DNA of 64,000 nucleotides from Colwellia psychrerythraea (GCA_002163005.1 MAAF01000120.1:62001-126000); one strand, 5' to 3'. Counted from the stretch's first letter, positions 45,055 to 54,523 are shown. Program-made: numbers and translations. Notes: a model not told the origin generated them from the sequence alone.

Positions 45055-45082
45055 AAAAAAGCGCCTATTGGCGCTTTTTTTG
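45055..45082 (+). terminator. Terminator after rpmE
   Basis: AAAGCGCC-TATT-GGCGCTTT hairpin followed by more T, with A residues before it. Confidence 0.92.
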
Positions 45083-45304
45083 TGTCTGCTAATTGATAGG
45101 ATTTCTTACCTCGATAAATCAACCAAGACTAATGCTGCTGTTTTTTTTCATCATGTTTAAAATTTTATAAAATACTCTTTAAACCTTTTCATCACGTAAG
45201 GTATCTTAGTTAATATTGCGCATTACTTTAAACAGTTACTTTAGAAAACTATTTTAGACAATTCTAGTGGATAAAAACTTTGAAGCAGAGAGAGGCTTTA
45301 GCTT

Positions 45305-45958
45305 TTGGATAGCCAAATAAGACAAGATAAAAAAGTCATTGACCTAAAGGCGCGCTTTAGTGCCAATAAAGATCATTACTCCGGTGATAGTGATGATGAA
45401 CAGTTATGGATAACAGAAGCTAAGCAAGGATCTCAAGCCGCTTTTTATCAGCTTTATGAAAAATATCATCGACGAATTTATGCCTTGTGTTGGCGAATGT
45501 TGGCAGATAAAGACAGTGCTGAAGATGTCTGCCAAGAAGTTTTTGTGGTGTTGTGGCAAAAGATTAATAATTTTCGTGGTGAAAGTAAATTTAGCACTTG
45601 GTTACACAGTGTCGCAACAAATGTAGTGCTGGGGCACCTACGTAAACATAAAAACTGGTTGCAGCGTGTTTTTAGTATTGAAGAGCAAGGGGCAGGCGTT
45701 CAAGATCCGAGTGTTAGTTTAACCGATGATTCAACGCTTACTCTATTAGACCAGCACATTGCCCGTTTACCAGAACGAGCACGCTTAGTTTTTGTTTTGT
45801 TTGCTGTTGAGGGGTATCGCCATGAGGAAATTGCCACAATGCTAACAATGGCGGTAGGTTCAAGTAAGTCGCAATACCACAGAGCGAGAAGTTTATTAAA
45901 AGAATCATTAATCGCTAATGGTTTTGTATCGATTGAGGAGGAAATAAATCATGAGTAA
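45305..45958 (+). CDS. ECF-type RNA polymerase sigma factor
   Basis: A 217-residue sigma-70 family factor with only regions 2 and 4. Region 2 (about residues 45-115) reads FYQLYEKYHRRIYALCWRML, then AEDVCQEVFVVLWQ and STWLHSVATNV. Region 4 (about 150-210) has LPERARLVFVLFAVEGYRHEE and SKSQYHRARSLL. The start is a TTG with GAGAGAGG upstream. The stop overlaps the next gene by eight bases, so sigma factor and probable anti-sigma are co-translated. Confidence 0.9.
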   Translation: MDSQIRQDKKVIDLKARFSANKDHYSGDSDDEQLWITEAKQGSQAAFYQLYEKYHRRIYALCWRMLADKDSAEDVCQEVFVVLWQKINNFRGESKFSTWLHSVATNVVLGHLRKHKNWLQRVFSIEEQGAGVQDPSVSLTDDSTLTLLDQHIARLPERARLVFVLFAVEGYRHEEIATMLTMAVGSSKSQYHRARSLLKESLIANGFVSIEEEINHE

Positions 45959-46526
45959 ATATATACCTCAAGAAGAAATCATTTCAGATAAAGCAATGTC
46001 AGATAAAGCACTCGCAGAGCAAGTGGCAACGTTACCCGTTGAAATGACACCCGAACGAGACTTATGGTCAGGTATCGAGCGAGCCATCAACCATAAGAAT
46101 CAAGAACTAACAATAAATAAGCAACGTAAACTTCTTATGCCGAGTGCTTGGGCCGCCTCTATAGCACTGGTAATCCTAATGTCATGGGTTACTTTTTCAC
46201 CGTCGATTAATGAAGAAAGTGCCCCCGTGTTGGTCGAAACTCAAGAAAAAAATGGCGTTACTCAAGGGCAGTTGGTTAATTTTATGCAACAAAACTTTAA
46301 AAAACAAAAGCAAACCTTATTAGCAAGTTATGGCCAGCCTACCGTTGATAAATTACCCGCCGCAATGCAACAAGAATTAACACAATTATCAGATGCAAGA
46401 GCATCAATAAGAAAAGCACTGCTAACAGATGAAAATAATGCCGACTTATTAAATTTATTAGACTTTACTCAACAACAAGAATTGAAGCTGCTACAGCAGT
46501 TATATCGCCAATATCAAGTGATTTAG
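45951..46526 (+). CDS. Probable anti-sigma factor, single-pass membrane protein
   Basis: A 191-residue protein with a cytosolic N-terminus (residues 1-60, including PVEMTPERDLWSGIERAIN), one transmembrane helix (about 67-85, AWAASIALVILMSWVTF) and a periplasmic helical region rich in glutamine. Its overlap with the sigma gene and this topology fit an anti-sigma factor, although no zinc-binding HxxxCxxC motif is present. The role is inferred mainly from position. Confidence 0.7.
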   Translation: MSKYIPQEEIISDKAMSDKALAEQVATLPVEMTPERDLWSGIERAINHKNQELTINKQRKLLMPSAWAASIALVILMSWVTFSPSINEESAPVLVETQEKNGVTQGQLVNFMQQNFKKQKQTLLASYGQPTVDKLPAAMQQELTQLSDARASIRKALLTDENNADLLNLLDFTQQQELKLLQQLYRQYQVI

Positions 46527-46611
46527 CTAATGATCACGTTAACGCTAGGTGTAGTTAACTAAAGTCAGGTTCGCTAAACATAGTAATAAATAGTTAAGAA
46601 AAGAGGTTCTT

Positions 46612-47577
46612 ATGGACAAATTAACCAGAAAAATACAGCATTGCGCAACTATGCTTACAGTGACAACTTGCTTACTACTAAGTGGACAATCATTTGCAGA
46701 TACTGAAATTGCGGAGAGTTTATCAAGCGATAATGTCACCAATGTATCGATTAATAATCACAGTGGTCTTATTAATGTTGTAGGGTGGAATAAAGATAAA
46801 ATATCCGTGACTGGCACACTAGATGATGATGCAGAAAAACTCATTTTTGAACAAAAAGGTGCACAAGTTCTTATTAATGTTGAATACTCTAGAATGGATA
46901 ATTGGAGTGCTGATGGTTCAAAAATCACTGTTTTTATGCCAAAAAATATCCGTATGAAATCTTCAAGTGTTTCTAGTGATATTCATTTATCTAACTTACA
47001 TGGTGGTGTTGAAGTTATAACGGTTAGCGGTGATGTTTTGGCAAAAAACGTAACGCAAAATGTTGAACTTAGTAGTATTAGCGGCAATATAAATAGTGAT
47101 AAATTGTCTGGGAAGGTATCGTTATCAGCGGTGAGTGGCGACATAAATGATACTGATTCCACTGGTCGGTTACAAATTAGATCGGTTAGTGGTGAAGTGA
47201 CTATCAACAGCCAAGCGAAGGAAGTTTTTTTCAATAATGTTTCTGGTCAAAGTCAGCTTAACTTAGCCGAAGTGATAGAGCTACGTATTAGAACCGTTAG
47301 TGGTGATTTACACGCAAAGCTCACCTTAAATGAAAAAGCCTTGCTTAAAGCGTCGACAGTAAGTGGTGACTTAGCCTTTACTTTTCAAAAAGGTGTCGAT
47401 GCTGGTTTCAATCTTAAATCAAGTGTCGGCGGCGACATAGATAACAATATCACTCAGGTTAAAACTGAGCATGATGAATATGGTCCGGGCGCTGAGTTAA
47501 ATTTTCAAACAGCCAATGGCAGTGCTTTAGTAAGAGTGTCAACGGTTAGCGGTAATATTGAGGTTAGCAGCAAGTAA
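46612..47577 (+). CDS. DUF4097 (adhesin-like beta-repeat) exported protein
   Basis: A 321-residue protein with a signal peptide ending near QSFADTEI. The rest is a repetitive beta structure: the short motif VSGD or VSG recurs about ten times (such as ITVSGDVLAK, SISGNINS, SAVSGDIND, RSVSGEVT, RTVSGDLH, STVSGDLAF), predicting a right-handed parallel beta-solenoid. The third gene of a sigma/anti-sigma operon, so it is probably a target or sensor of that envelope pathway. The precise role is unknown. Confidence 0.85.
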   Translation: MDKLTRKIQHCATMLTVTTCLLLSGQSFADTEIAESLSSDNVTNVSINNHSGLINVVGWNKDKISVTGTLDDDAEKLIFEQKGAQVLINVEYSRMDNWSADGSKITVFMPKNIRMKSSSVSSDIHLSNLHGGVEVITVSGDVLAKNVTQNVELSSISGNINSDKLSGKVSLSAVSGDINDTDSTGRLQIRSVSGEVTINSQAKEVFFNNVSGQSQLNLAEVIELRIRTVSGDLHAKLTLNEKALLKASTVSGDLAFTFQKGVDAGFNLKSSVGGDIDNNITQVKTEHDEYGPGAELNFQTANGSALVRVSTVSGNIEVSSK

Positions 47578-47733
47578 TCTTTTTAACTTCACGGCCCTTT
47601 TAAGTGAAACTTTTATATTCTGATAGGGTAAATTCTGCTACATTAGCACTCCTTTTTTAGATACTCGTTGACGTTGTTTTATCTTAGTTAAAGCAAGTGC
47701 GAGTATGGTGATGTAGTAGAGTAGGGTTAGGTA

Positions 47734-49152
47734 ATGGCCGACAAAAAGCCAGGTAAATTTTCAAAAGAAAGACAATTCATTAAAGACAAACAAATCGATG
47801 AATTAAAAGTACCCCCGCACTCGTTAGAAGCCGAACAATCGGTTCTTGGTGGACTGCTACTTGATAATGAAACGTGGGATCGAGTTGCTGAAAAAGCGGT
47901 AGCAGCCGATTTTTATAGTCGCTCACATCGCCTGATCTTTGAAACCATTGGCGGCTTAATTGAGTTAGGCGAACCAGTTGATTTAATTACTCTTTCTGAA
48001 GCCTTAGAAAACGATCAAAAACTTGATGATGCTGGCGGTTTTGTTTATCTCGCCGAGATGATGAAAAACACGCCGAGCGCGGCAAACATCACTGCTTATG
48101 CCGACATTGTACGTGAACGTGCGGTAACCCGTGAAATGATCAGTGTCGCCAATGAGATTGCTGAAGCAGGTTATGATACGCAAGGACGAAGCAGTGCTGA
48201 TTTACTCGATTTTGCTGAAACCAAAGTTTTTGCTATTGCTGAAAAACGAGCCAATAAGAATGAAGGTCCTGAAACCCTTAATTCAGTTTTAGAGAAAACT
48301 GTCGATAGAATTGAAAAGCTTTGTTCAACACCATCTGGTGGTGTTACCGGTGTACCAAGTGGTTATGCGGACTTAGATAAAATGACGGCCGGTTTACAAA
48401 AGTCTGATTTAATTATTGTTGCTGCCCGTCCATCTATGGGGAAAACAACCTTTGCGATGAACTTGGCCGAGCATGCTGCGATGACACAAGAACACCCCGC
48501 GCTTATCTTCAGCTTAGAGATGCCTTCAGATCAAATCATGATGAGAATGTTGGCATCGCTGGGGCGAATCGATCAAACCAAAATTCGTACCGGCCAGTTA
48601 GAAGATGAAGATTGGGCGCGCTTATCATCAACCATGGGTTTACTCATGGAAAAAGGTAAGATGTTTATTGATGATGCTGCGGGTTTAACACCAACAGAAG
48701 TTCGTTCAAGGGCACGAAGAATACACCGAGATCATGGCGGTATTAGCATGATCATGATTGATTATTTGCAACTAATGCGAGCACCACAGTTTTCTGATAA
48801 CCGTACCTTAGAAATTGCCGAAATTTCACGTTCACTTAAAGCTTTAGCAAAAGAGCTGCAAGTACCAGTGGTTGCGCTTTCTCAGTTAAACCGTGGCTTG
48901 GAGCAACGTAGTGATAAACGTCCTATTAACTCAGATTTACGTGAATCAGGTTCAATTGAGCAAGATGCGGATTTAATCATGTTTATTTATCGTGATGAGG
49001 TTTATCACGATGATAGTGAATTTAAAGGCATGGCAGAGATTATCATTGGTAAACAACGTAACGGGCCGATTGGACGTGTGCCACTAACCTTCCAAGGTAA
49101 ATATTCGCGCTTTGATAATTACGCCGGCCCGCATGTGTTAGAAGAGGATTAG
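47734..49152 (+). CDS. dnaB: Replicative DNA helicase DnaB
   Basis: A 472-residue hexameric 5'-3' helicase at the replication fork. The N-terminal domain (about residues 20-125; PPHSLEAEQSVLGGLLLDN) binds primase with the linker. The RecA-like part contains Walker A AARPSMGKTTFAMNLAE (about 230-246), Walker B MIMIDYLQLMRAP and ALSQLNRGLEQR. No intein is present. Neither rplI before it nor alr after it is seen, unlike E. coli. A diverged second copy of its last 100 bases lies 40 bases beyond the stop. Confidence 0.98.
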   Translation: MADKKPGKFSKERQFIKDKQIDELKVPPHSLEAEQSVLGGLLLDNETWDRVAEKAVAADFYSRSHRLIFETIGGLIELGEPVDLITLSEALENDQKLDDAGGFVYLAEMMKNTPSAANITAYADIVRERAVTREMISVANEIAEAGYDTQGRSSADLLDFAETKVFAIAEKRANKNEGPETLNSVLEKTVDRIEKLCSTPSGGVTGVPSGYADLDKMTAGLQKSDLIIVAARPSMGKTTFAMNLAEHAAMTQEHPALIFSLEMPSDQIMMRMLASLGRIDQTKIRTGQLEDEDWARLSSTMGLLMEKGKMFIDDAAGLTPTEVRSRARRIHRDHGGISMIMIDYLQLMRAPQFSDNRTLEIAEISRSLKALAKELQVPVVALSQLNRGLEQRSDKRPINSDLRESGSIEQDADLIMFIYRDEVYHDDSEFKGMAEIIIGKQRNGPIGRVPLTFQGKYSRFDNYAGPHVLEED

Positions 49153-49191
49153 TTAAATCGTTATTCACCTTGTTGGTATAGAATTGTTATA

Positions 49192-49297
49192 CAACGTAAC
49201 GGAATAAACCTGTTTTGGCCGCGTGCCATTAACCTTCCAAGGTAAATATTCGCGCTTTGATAACTACGCCGGACCGCATGTGTTAGAAGAAGATTAA
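49192..49297 (+). pseudogene. Second, diverged copy of the dnaB 3' end
   Basis: From about 49232 this encodes VPLTFQGKYSRFDNYAGPH and then VLEED and stop, identical in protein to the last 24 residues of the preceding dnaB. At DNA level there are several silent changes (for example CTA/TTA, AAT/AAC, GGC/GGA, GAG/GAA, and the stop TAG/TAA). Similarity begins at CAACGTAACGG and also continues for some 35 bases past the stop. The rest of the gene is missing. It looks like the tail left by allele replacement or by loss of an element that had inserted into dnaB. Confidence 0.85.
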
Positions 49298-49610
49298 ACG
49301 AATAGCTAAATAACATTCATCTTGTCGTTGTATGGTCCAATTTATGCGTCAAAAGTACTCATTGATAGTCATCAACTCCGTGCTTTTTCCTTTAACTTGA
49401 ACCTTACAACTTAAAGTTGAATGCTATTAACCGAGGTTAGTTAGGCTATTAGAAACTAACTTTTAAGTCGTCATCTCCGTGGTATTTTAGTCGGAGATCC
49501 AGTTTTTATCCCTTTGCTCCCTAAATCCATACATCGATAAGTAAATTCGGGAATGACGTTATAAAGGCTTAAAGTGAAGTTAGGATAAACGCTAATTATC
49601 AAATTTCTCT
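49298..49610. other. Intergenic remainder with a possible repeat
   Basis: About 310 bases after the dnaB tail copy. A stretch of about 90 bases (49472-49561) has imperfect opposing ends (GTCGTCATCTCCG and CGGGAATGACGTT), resembling short repeats common in related genomes. No gene was recognised. Confidence 0.35.
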
Positions 49611-50030
49611 CTACTCACCATTGATAGTCGCCACAATCGTTCGGTTACTGGCATGATCTCTATGCTCACCTAAATATATTCCCTGCCAAATACCTATATT
49701 TAATTGCCCATGACTAATAGGTAAACTAAGGCTATTACCCAGTAGACTAGCTTTTATATGCGCAGGCATATCATCATCACCTTCGTAAGTATGCTGATAA
49801 TAAGGCGCTCTTTCAGGGACAAAATGATTAAAATGTGCTTCCATATCTGAGCGTACCGTTGGGTCGGCATTTTCATTAAGCGTAATGGAAGCGGAGCTAT
49901 GTTTTATAAAAAGGTGAAGAATGCCACAGTTAACTTTGTTCAGTTCTGGTAGTTGGCTTAGGACTTCATCAGTGATTAAATGAAAACCACGCTTTCTTGC
50001 TTTCAACGTTATGTCAGTTTGATACCACAT
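49611..50030 (-). CDS. yjbQ: YjbQ family protein (UPF0047)
   Basis: A 139-residue compact protein of the widespread YjbQ group, sometimes annotated as a secondary thiamine-phosphate synthase from complementation work. The conserved core [19 protein letters not shown] (about residues 40-58) and [21 protein letters not shown] (about 105-125, in parts) hold the histidines and aspartates that may bind metal. Its natural role is unsettled. It lies 19 bases behind the metR gene on the same strand. Confidence 0.9.
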   Translation of the reverse strand: MWYQTDITLKARKRGFHLITDEVLSQLPELNKVNCGILHLFIKHSSASITLNENADPTVRSDMEAHFNHFVPERAPYYQHTYEGDDDMPAHIKASLLGNSLSLPISHGQLNIGIWQGIYLGEHRDHASNRTIVATINGE

Positions 50031-50049
50031 GGTTTACCTCAATTGTTAA

Positions 50050-51003
50050 TTAGTCATTCATATACAAATTCGTAAACTCTCTGATAGCTTCAGGTAATAG
50101 TTTTTCTATCATATCTCTCTGTTTGCTATTTTTATCATAACGGGCATAGAGCTTTTTATAAATGCCTGTTTCGCCTAGGCGCATACAATGAAAGAGTGAC
50201 TGCTGGGTTACACTTGATACTAACCAGTCAGGCAAAGTAGCTACACCCATGTTTGCTGAGACCATTTGCAACATAACATGACTATTAGTTACTTGCTTTA
50301 TCTTACTCGGTTTACATTTGGCTGGCGTTAGAAATAATTTAAAGATATCTAACTGCTCGGGCGGTAAAGGATAGGTTAACAAAGTCAATTGCCTAAAATG
50401 CTCAGGTAGTAAATAGGGCGTTGTTGTCTCACTACCTTGAGAAAAATACTCGACCCGTTCAGATAATTGCACCTTGCTAGCTTGTTCATTAGAAAGAACA
50501 GCCATCACCTCAAATTGACCAATCTCTTGGTAAATTACATTTTCCTCTGCTAATTTCTCGTCAGTAAATAGAATATCAACTTTATCTTCACCTTGCTTTT
50601 TGTGCTTATAAATTTCAAATGACTCATCAATAAACTCAAGTTCAACCTTATTGTTTTGCTGTGAAAAATGGCTTGTTACCGGTAATAACCACTGAAAGCA
50701 GGCATGACATGCTATGGCTATTTTTAAGGAACTTGGTGCTAATGAGGGTGACTTTAAGGTGTTATTGGCTTCTTTAATCTTAGGCAATAACTCTTCGCCA
50801 AGACTAAGCAGTACTTTTCCTGCTTCTGTAAATTCAACGGGTGAAGTATTGCGAATAAACAAAGGAGCATTTAAACGTTGCTCAAGATCCTTAATTTGAT
50901 GCGACAAAGCTGATTGACTGCTAAATAATTCTTCAGCAGCTTTGCGAATGTTCCCTGTATTGGCAAGGGTTGTCAGCGTTTTTAAATGTTTTATTTCGAA
51001 CAT
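50050..51003 (-). CDS. metR: LysR-type regulator, MetR-like
   Basis: A 317-residue transcription factor. The N-terminal helix-turn-helix (MFEIKHLKTLTTLANTGNIR and then SSQSALSHQIKDLEQRL, about residues 1-50) closely follows MetR of E. coli. The C-terminal effector domain (about 90-300) would sense homocysteine. It is divergent from metE, the classical MetR target, with a MetJ operator between them, which supports the assignment strongly. Confidence 0.88.
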   Translation of the reverse strand: MFEIKHLKTLTTLANTGNIRKAAEELFSSQSALSHQIKDLEQRLNAPLFIRNTSPVEFTEAGKVLLSLGEELLPKIKEANNTLKSPSLAPSSLKIAIACHACFQWLLPVTSHFSQQNNKVELEFIDESFEIYKHKKQGEDKVDILFTDEKLAEENVIYQEIGQFEVMAVLSNEQASKVQLSERVEYFSQGSETTTPYLLPEHFRQLTLLTYPLPPEQLDIFKLFLTPAKCKPSKIKQVTNSHVMLQMVSANMGVATLPDWLVSSVTQQSLFHCMRLGETGIYKKLYARYDKNSKQRDMIEKLLPEAIREFTNLYMND

Positions 51004-51078
51004 AATGAATTTATTTCAACTCCTTGATGAATTTATTGCGCTTGTCTTGAACGTTCCTTTTCTAGAGTATAACCATTC

Positions 51079-51094
51079 AAACGTCTAGACGTCT
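51079..51094. promoter_or_regulatory. MetJ operator (two tandem met boxes)
   Basis: AAACGTCT followed directly by AGACGTCT, the second a perfect met box and the first with one change. It lies in the metR-metE divergent region, 76 bases ahead of metR, so methionine (via SAM and MetJ) should repress there. Confidence 0.85.
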
Positions 51095-51176
51095 ATTTGT
51101 TTTTTTATAAAAAATGACAACTAGCCAGTTAACAGAGCTTTAGCCAAGCTCCTTGATAATGTGTGTTTCAGAGTTA

Positions 51177-51261
51177 CTCAGGTGAGTTAGCACAAGGTAC
51201 ATCAATGTAGAAATGCTTATTGCCTTTCAAATTGATGTTACGCAGTGATTACTTACCTGAG
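51177..51261. promoter_or_regulatory. Nested inverted repeats upstream of metE
   Basis: Outer arms CTCAGGTGAG (51177-51186) and CTTACCTGAG (51252-51261) differ by one base. Inner arms ACATCAAT (51199-51206) and ATTGATGT (51231-51238) are perfect. A small hairpin CGCCC-TAC-GGGCG follows. The whole lies in the likely metE leader. It does not match the cobalamin riboswitch or SAM riboswitch cores. It may be a leader RNA or a binding region for MetR. The rest of the 51004-51368 gap shows nothing else recognised. Confidence 0.45.
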
Positions 51262-51368
51262 AAACGCCCTACGGGCGGATTTTAAATCTTTGCTGAAATC
51301 ATGCATTTCCAATGAGTTTGGGTATATTACTTTTTATTAGCAGATCAAATAAACATATTGGAGCAGAC

Positions 51369-53690
51369 ATGCAAATTCATAATTTAGGTTTCCCACGTAT
51401 AGGCGCCAAGCGCGAACTAAAATTCTCTTTAGAAAAGTACTGGCGCGGTGACTTATCGCAAGTTGATTTTTTAACTGAGTGTCAAGGTCGTCGTCAGCAA
51501 AACTGGCAGATCCAGCAAGAGGCCGGTGTAGAATTGTTGCCAGTAGGGGATTTTGCCCATTACGATCATGTATTAAATACCACCTTATTACTTGGTTTAG
51601 CACCTGAGCGTTTTACCGCTCAACAGCATAACCATAGTGATGCTACGGCTCACAGTCTAGATAGAAATATAGAGAACAATGCCTTAGATCTTGAGTTTCG
51701 CATTGGTCGTGGTCAAGCTCCATCAGGTTGTGAATGTGCTGCGAGTGATATGACTAAATGGTTTAATACCAATTATCATTATATAGTTCCAGAATTATGT
51801 ACGGCATTATTAGCTAAGAATACCCCAGTTAATACAGACAACTTACTGCTGCATTTCAATGAAGCACAAGCCATCACTGATAATCGTAAAGCGGTATTAC
51901 TTGGACCGATTACCTACCTTCATTTAAGCGTTACAGGCAATGAAGATAAATTAGCGTTATTACCTGAACTATTAACACGTTATCAAGCGGTGTTAACGCA
52001 GCTCTCAGACGCGGGTGTACAATGGTTACAACTTGATGAGCCAGTATTAGGATTAGAGCTTGATAGCAAGTGGCAACAAGCTTTTAGCCAAGCGTATAAA
52101 ACACTAAACAAAGGCAAGCTAAAAGTATTACTAACAAGTTACTTTGCTTCAATTGATCACCAAATAGAGCTAATTAAAAACTTAGATTTTGATGGGCTAC
52201 ACATAGATACAGTAGCTGAACAAAGTAATGTGCCGAGCATTATTGAACGTTTACCCAATGATTGGGTTATTTCATTAGGTGTTATTAATGGTCGAAATGT
52301 TTGGAAAACAGATTTAGTGTCTGTCTATAAAACCTTACAACCTTTATATCAAATCTTAGGTGAGCGTTTATGGTTAGCACCGTCTTGTTCATTATTACAC
52401 TCCCCTGTGGACTTAAACCAAGAAAGTAAATTGGATGAAGAGTTCAAATCTTGGTTGGCTTTTGCCAAACAAAAGTGTCAGGAACTGAGCCTACTTAAAA
52501 AGGCCTTGGTTAATGAAAATAGTGATGAAATCACCTTATATTCGACCCCCGCATTAGCACGTAGTATCTCAAAGCGTATCAATAACGAGGGAGTGCAACA
52601 ACGTGTTAGTGCGTTAACTGCAGCAGATTTTGCCCGTAAAGAAACCTTTGAAGTGCGCAAAGCTGCGCAACAAGCAGAGCTTAATTTACCACTTTTACCA
52701 ACCACGACTATAGGCTCATTTCCACAAACCGGTGATATTCGTGAAACACGTGCCAAATGGCGTAGAAACGAAATTAATGATGAGCAATACACTCGCCTTA
52801 TTCAAGATGAAATTCGTGACACCATTATTCGTCAAGAAGAAATTGGTTTAGATGTTTTGGTTCATGGTGAAGCTGAACGTAATGATATGGTGGAGTATTT
52901 TGGCGAATTACTTGATGGTGTTGCTTTCACACAGTTTGCTTGGGTGCAAAGTTATGGTTCTCGCTGTGTTAAGCCACCCATTATCTTTGGTGATATTAGT
53001 CGCAAAAAACCAATGACAGTTGAATGGACTAACTTCGCACAGTCTTTAACAGCTAAACCAGTTAAAGCAATGTTAACGGGGCCTATCACTATTTTATGTT
53101 GGTCGTTTGTTCGTGATGATTTATCACGTGAACAAGTATCAAAGCAAATAGCACTAGCTATTAGTGACGAAGTTATTGATTTAGTTGATAGTGGCACGAA
53201 AATTATACAAATTGATGAACCCGCAATACGTGAAGGTATGCCGGTAAAACAAAGCCAATGGCAAACATATCTTGATTGGGCCACGGCATCATTTTGCTTA
53301 TCGGCAGCCAAAGCACCTGCCGCAACGCAAATTCATAGTCACATGTGTTACTCAGAATTTAATGATATTTTACCTGCAATTGTCGCCCTTGATACCGATG
53401 TATTAACGGTAGAAACCTCACGTTCAAACATGTCATTACTTGATGCTTTTGATAAACAAGCCTATCCCAATGATTTAGGTCCTGGTGTTTATGATATTCA
53501 TACGCCAAATGTACCTGAAGTGGATTGGATGGTGAATTTACTTGGCAAAGCACAAAAGCATATACCGGTAGAGCGTTTATGGGTAAACCCTGACTGTGGT
53601 TTAAAAACCCGTGCATGGGCAGAAACCAAACTGGCGTTAGAAAACATGGTTAATGCGGCTAAGCAATTTCGTAAAGACTATGAATCGTAG
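51369..53690 (+). CDS. metE: Cobalamin-independent methionine synthase
   Basis: A 773-residue cytosolic enzyme transferring a methyl group from 5-methyltetrahydropteroyl-triglutamate to homocysteine. The N-terminal half begins MQIHNLGFPRIGAKRELK; the catalytic C-terminal half holds TTTIGSFPQTGDIRE and the zinc ligands in HSHMCYSEF, HGEAERNDMVEYFGE and NPDCGLKTR. The ATG at 51369 fits the family and has GGAG ahead; 19 upstream in-frame codons are leader. A terminator stands behind. Confidence 0.98.
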   Translation: MQIHNLGFPRIGAKRELKFSLEKYWRGDLSQVDFLTECQGRRQQNWQIQQEAGVELLPVGDFAHYDHVLNTTLLLGLAPERFTAQQHNHSDATAHSLDRNIENNALDLEFRIGRGQAPSGCECAASDMTKWFNTNYHYIVPELCTALLAKNTPVNTDNLLLHFNEAQAITDNRKAVLLGPITYLHLSVTGNEDKLALLPELLTRYQAVLTQLSDAGVQWLQLDEPVLGLELDSKWQQAFSQAYKTLNKGKLKVLLTSYFASIDHQIELIKNLDFDGLHIDTVAEQSNVPSIIERLPNDWVISLGVINGRNVWKTDLVSVYKTLQPLYQILGERLWLAPSCSLLHSPVDLNQESKLDEEFKSWLAFAKQKCQELSLLKKALVNENSDEITLYSTPALARSISKRINNEGVQQRVSALTAADFARKETFEVRKAAQQAELNLPLLPTTTIGSFPQTGDIRETRAKWRRNEINDEQYTRLIQDEIRDTIIRQEEIGLDVLVHGEAERNDMVEYFGELLDGVAFTQFAWVQSYGSRCVKPPIIFGDISRKKPMTVEWTNFAQSLTAKPVKAMLTGPITILCWSFVRDDLSREQVSKQIALAISDEVIDLVDSGTKIIQIDEPAIREGMPVKQSQWQTYLDWATASFCLSAAKAPAATQIHSHMCYSEFNDILPAIVALDTDVLTVETSRSNMSLLDAFDKQAYPNDLGPGVYDIHTPNVPEVDWMVNLLGKAQKHIPVERLWVNPDCGLKTRAWAETKLALENMVNAAKQFRKDYES

Positions 53691-53727
53691 TTTTTATAAA
53701 TGAGTTAGTGAAAGTATAACGAGCAAA

Positions 53728-53764
53728 AAAAAGCACCATAGTAATTAACTAGGGTGCTTTTTAG
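53728..53764. terminator. Terminator after metE
   Basis: AAAGCACC-A-TAGT stem pairing with ACTA-G-GGTGCTTT, with A residues in front and T residues behind. It can also serve the convergent VOC gene. Confidence 0.85.
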
Positions 53765-53807
53765 CTTTATGTCTGATTGTAACAAACTTAATCCTTACGA
53801 GAGGGTA

Positions 53808-54338
53808 TTAATCTTGTTCGTGTAACCAAGCAGCATGTCGCGGTGCACGTTTAGTCACTGACCATTCTTCAATCATATCGTGAGCTACTCTGTTAAGTTC
53901 TTTATATTGCTCTTCTGTACCTGTATCGGCAGCGAGCTCTAAACGGTGGCCGTTAGGATCAAAGAAATAAATGGACTTAAATACACCGTGATTAACGGGA
54001 CCTAAAATTTCAACGCCTTTACTTTCAAGCTCTTCTTTAGCAGAGACTAACTCATCATAACTCGCTACTCTCAAAGCGATGTGTTGTACCCAAGCTGGAG
54101 TATTTTGATCTCTGTCCATGGCTGGAGAATTAGGTAATTCAAAAAAGGCTAAAACATTTTCATTTCCCGCATCAAGAAAAATATGCATATAAGGATCAGG
54201 CGCTTTTGTTGATGGCACCTCATTTTCAGCAATGGCGAGCACTAAATCCATGTTTAGCTTGTCTTTGTACCAATTGGTTGTTTCTTTGGCGTCTTTGCAG
54301 CGATAAGCAACGTGATGAATTTTTTCTATATTAATCAT
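53808..54338 (-). CDS. VOC family (glyoxalase/dioxygenase-like) protein
   Basis: A 176-residue two-module VOC protein. The metal ligands are the histidine in KIHHVAYRC (about residue 7), the histidine in WVQHIALRV (about 86) and the glutamate in GHRLELAAD (about 135). It could act as a dioxygenase, a lyase or a glyoxalase-type enzyme; the sequence does not decide. No signal peptide. It stands alone, ending convergent to metE, with purU upstream on the same strand. Confidence 0.8.
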   Translation of the reverse strand: MINIEKIHHVAYRCKDAKETTNWYKDKLNMDLVLAIAENEVPSTKAPDPYMHIFLDAGNENVLAFFELPNSPAMDRDQNTPAWVQHIALRVASYDELVSAKEELESKGVEILGPVNHGVFKSIYFFDPNGHRLELAADTGTEEQYKELNRVAHDMIEEWSVTKRAPRHAAWLHEQD

Positions 54339-54523
54339 GATCAGGACTTTTTATTAAAATAGGTTATGAGGTAATTTTAATCACAAAGTAGACACTTAGG
54401 CTAATTTTAACCTTATTTAGCAAAACACATTACGTCAGGGGGAGTTGACGGCTGTACAAAATTACTTACAGCCGACATTAAAATGCATCGTTAGACTAAA
54501 ATTAAGCCAAAACTAAAACAAAG

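Noticed and set aside
46951-47560. Recent tandem DNA repeats in the DUF4097 gene
   Set aside because: The VSGD motif recurs at protein level as part of a beta-solenoid; the DNA between motifs is diverged, so it is not a recent repeat expansion.
51004-51368. Cobalamin riboswitch ahead of metE
   Set aside because: No B12-box-like sequence was found, although metE is a common target; the nested dyad there has a different layout.
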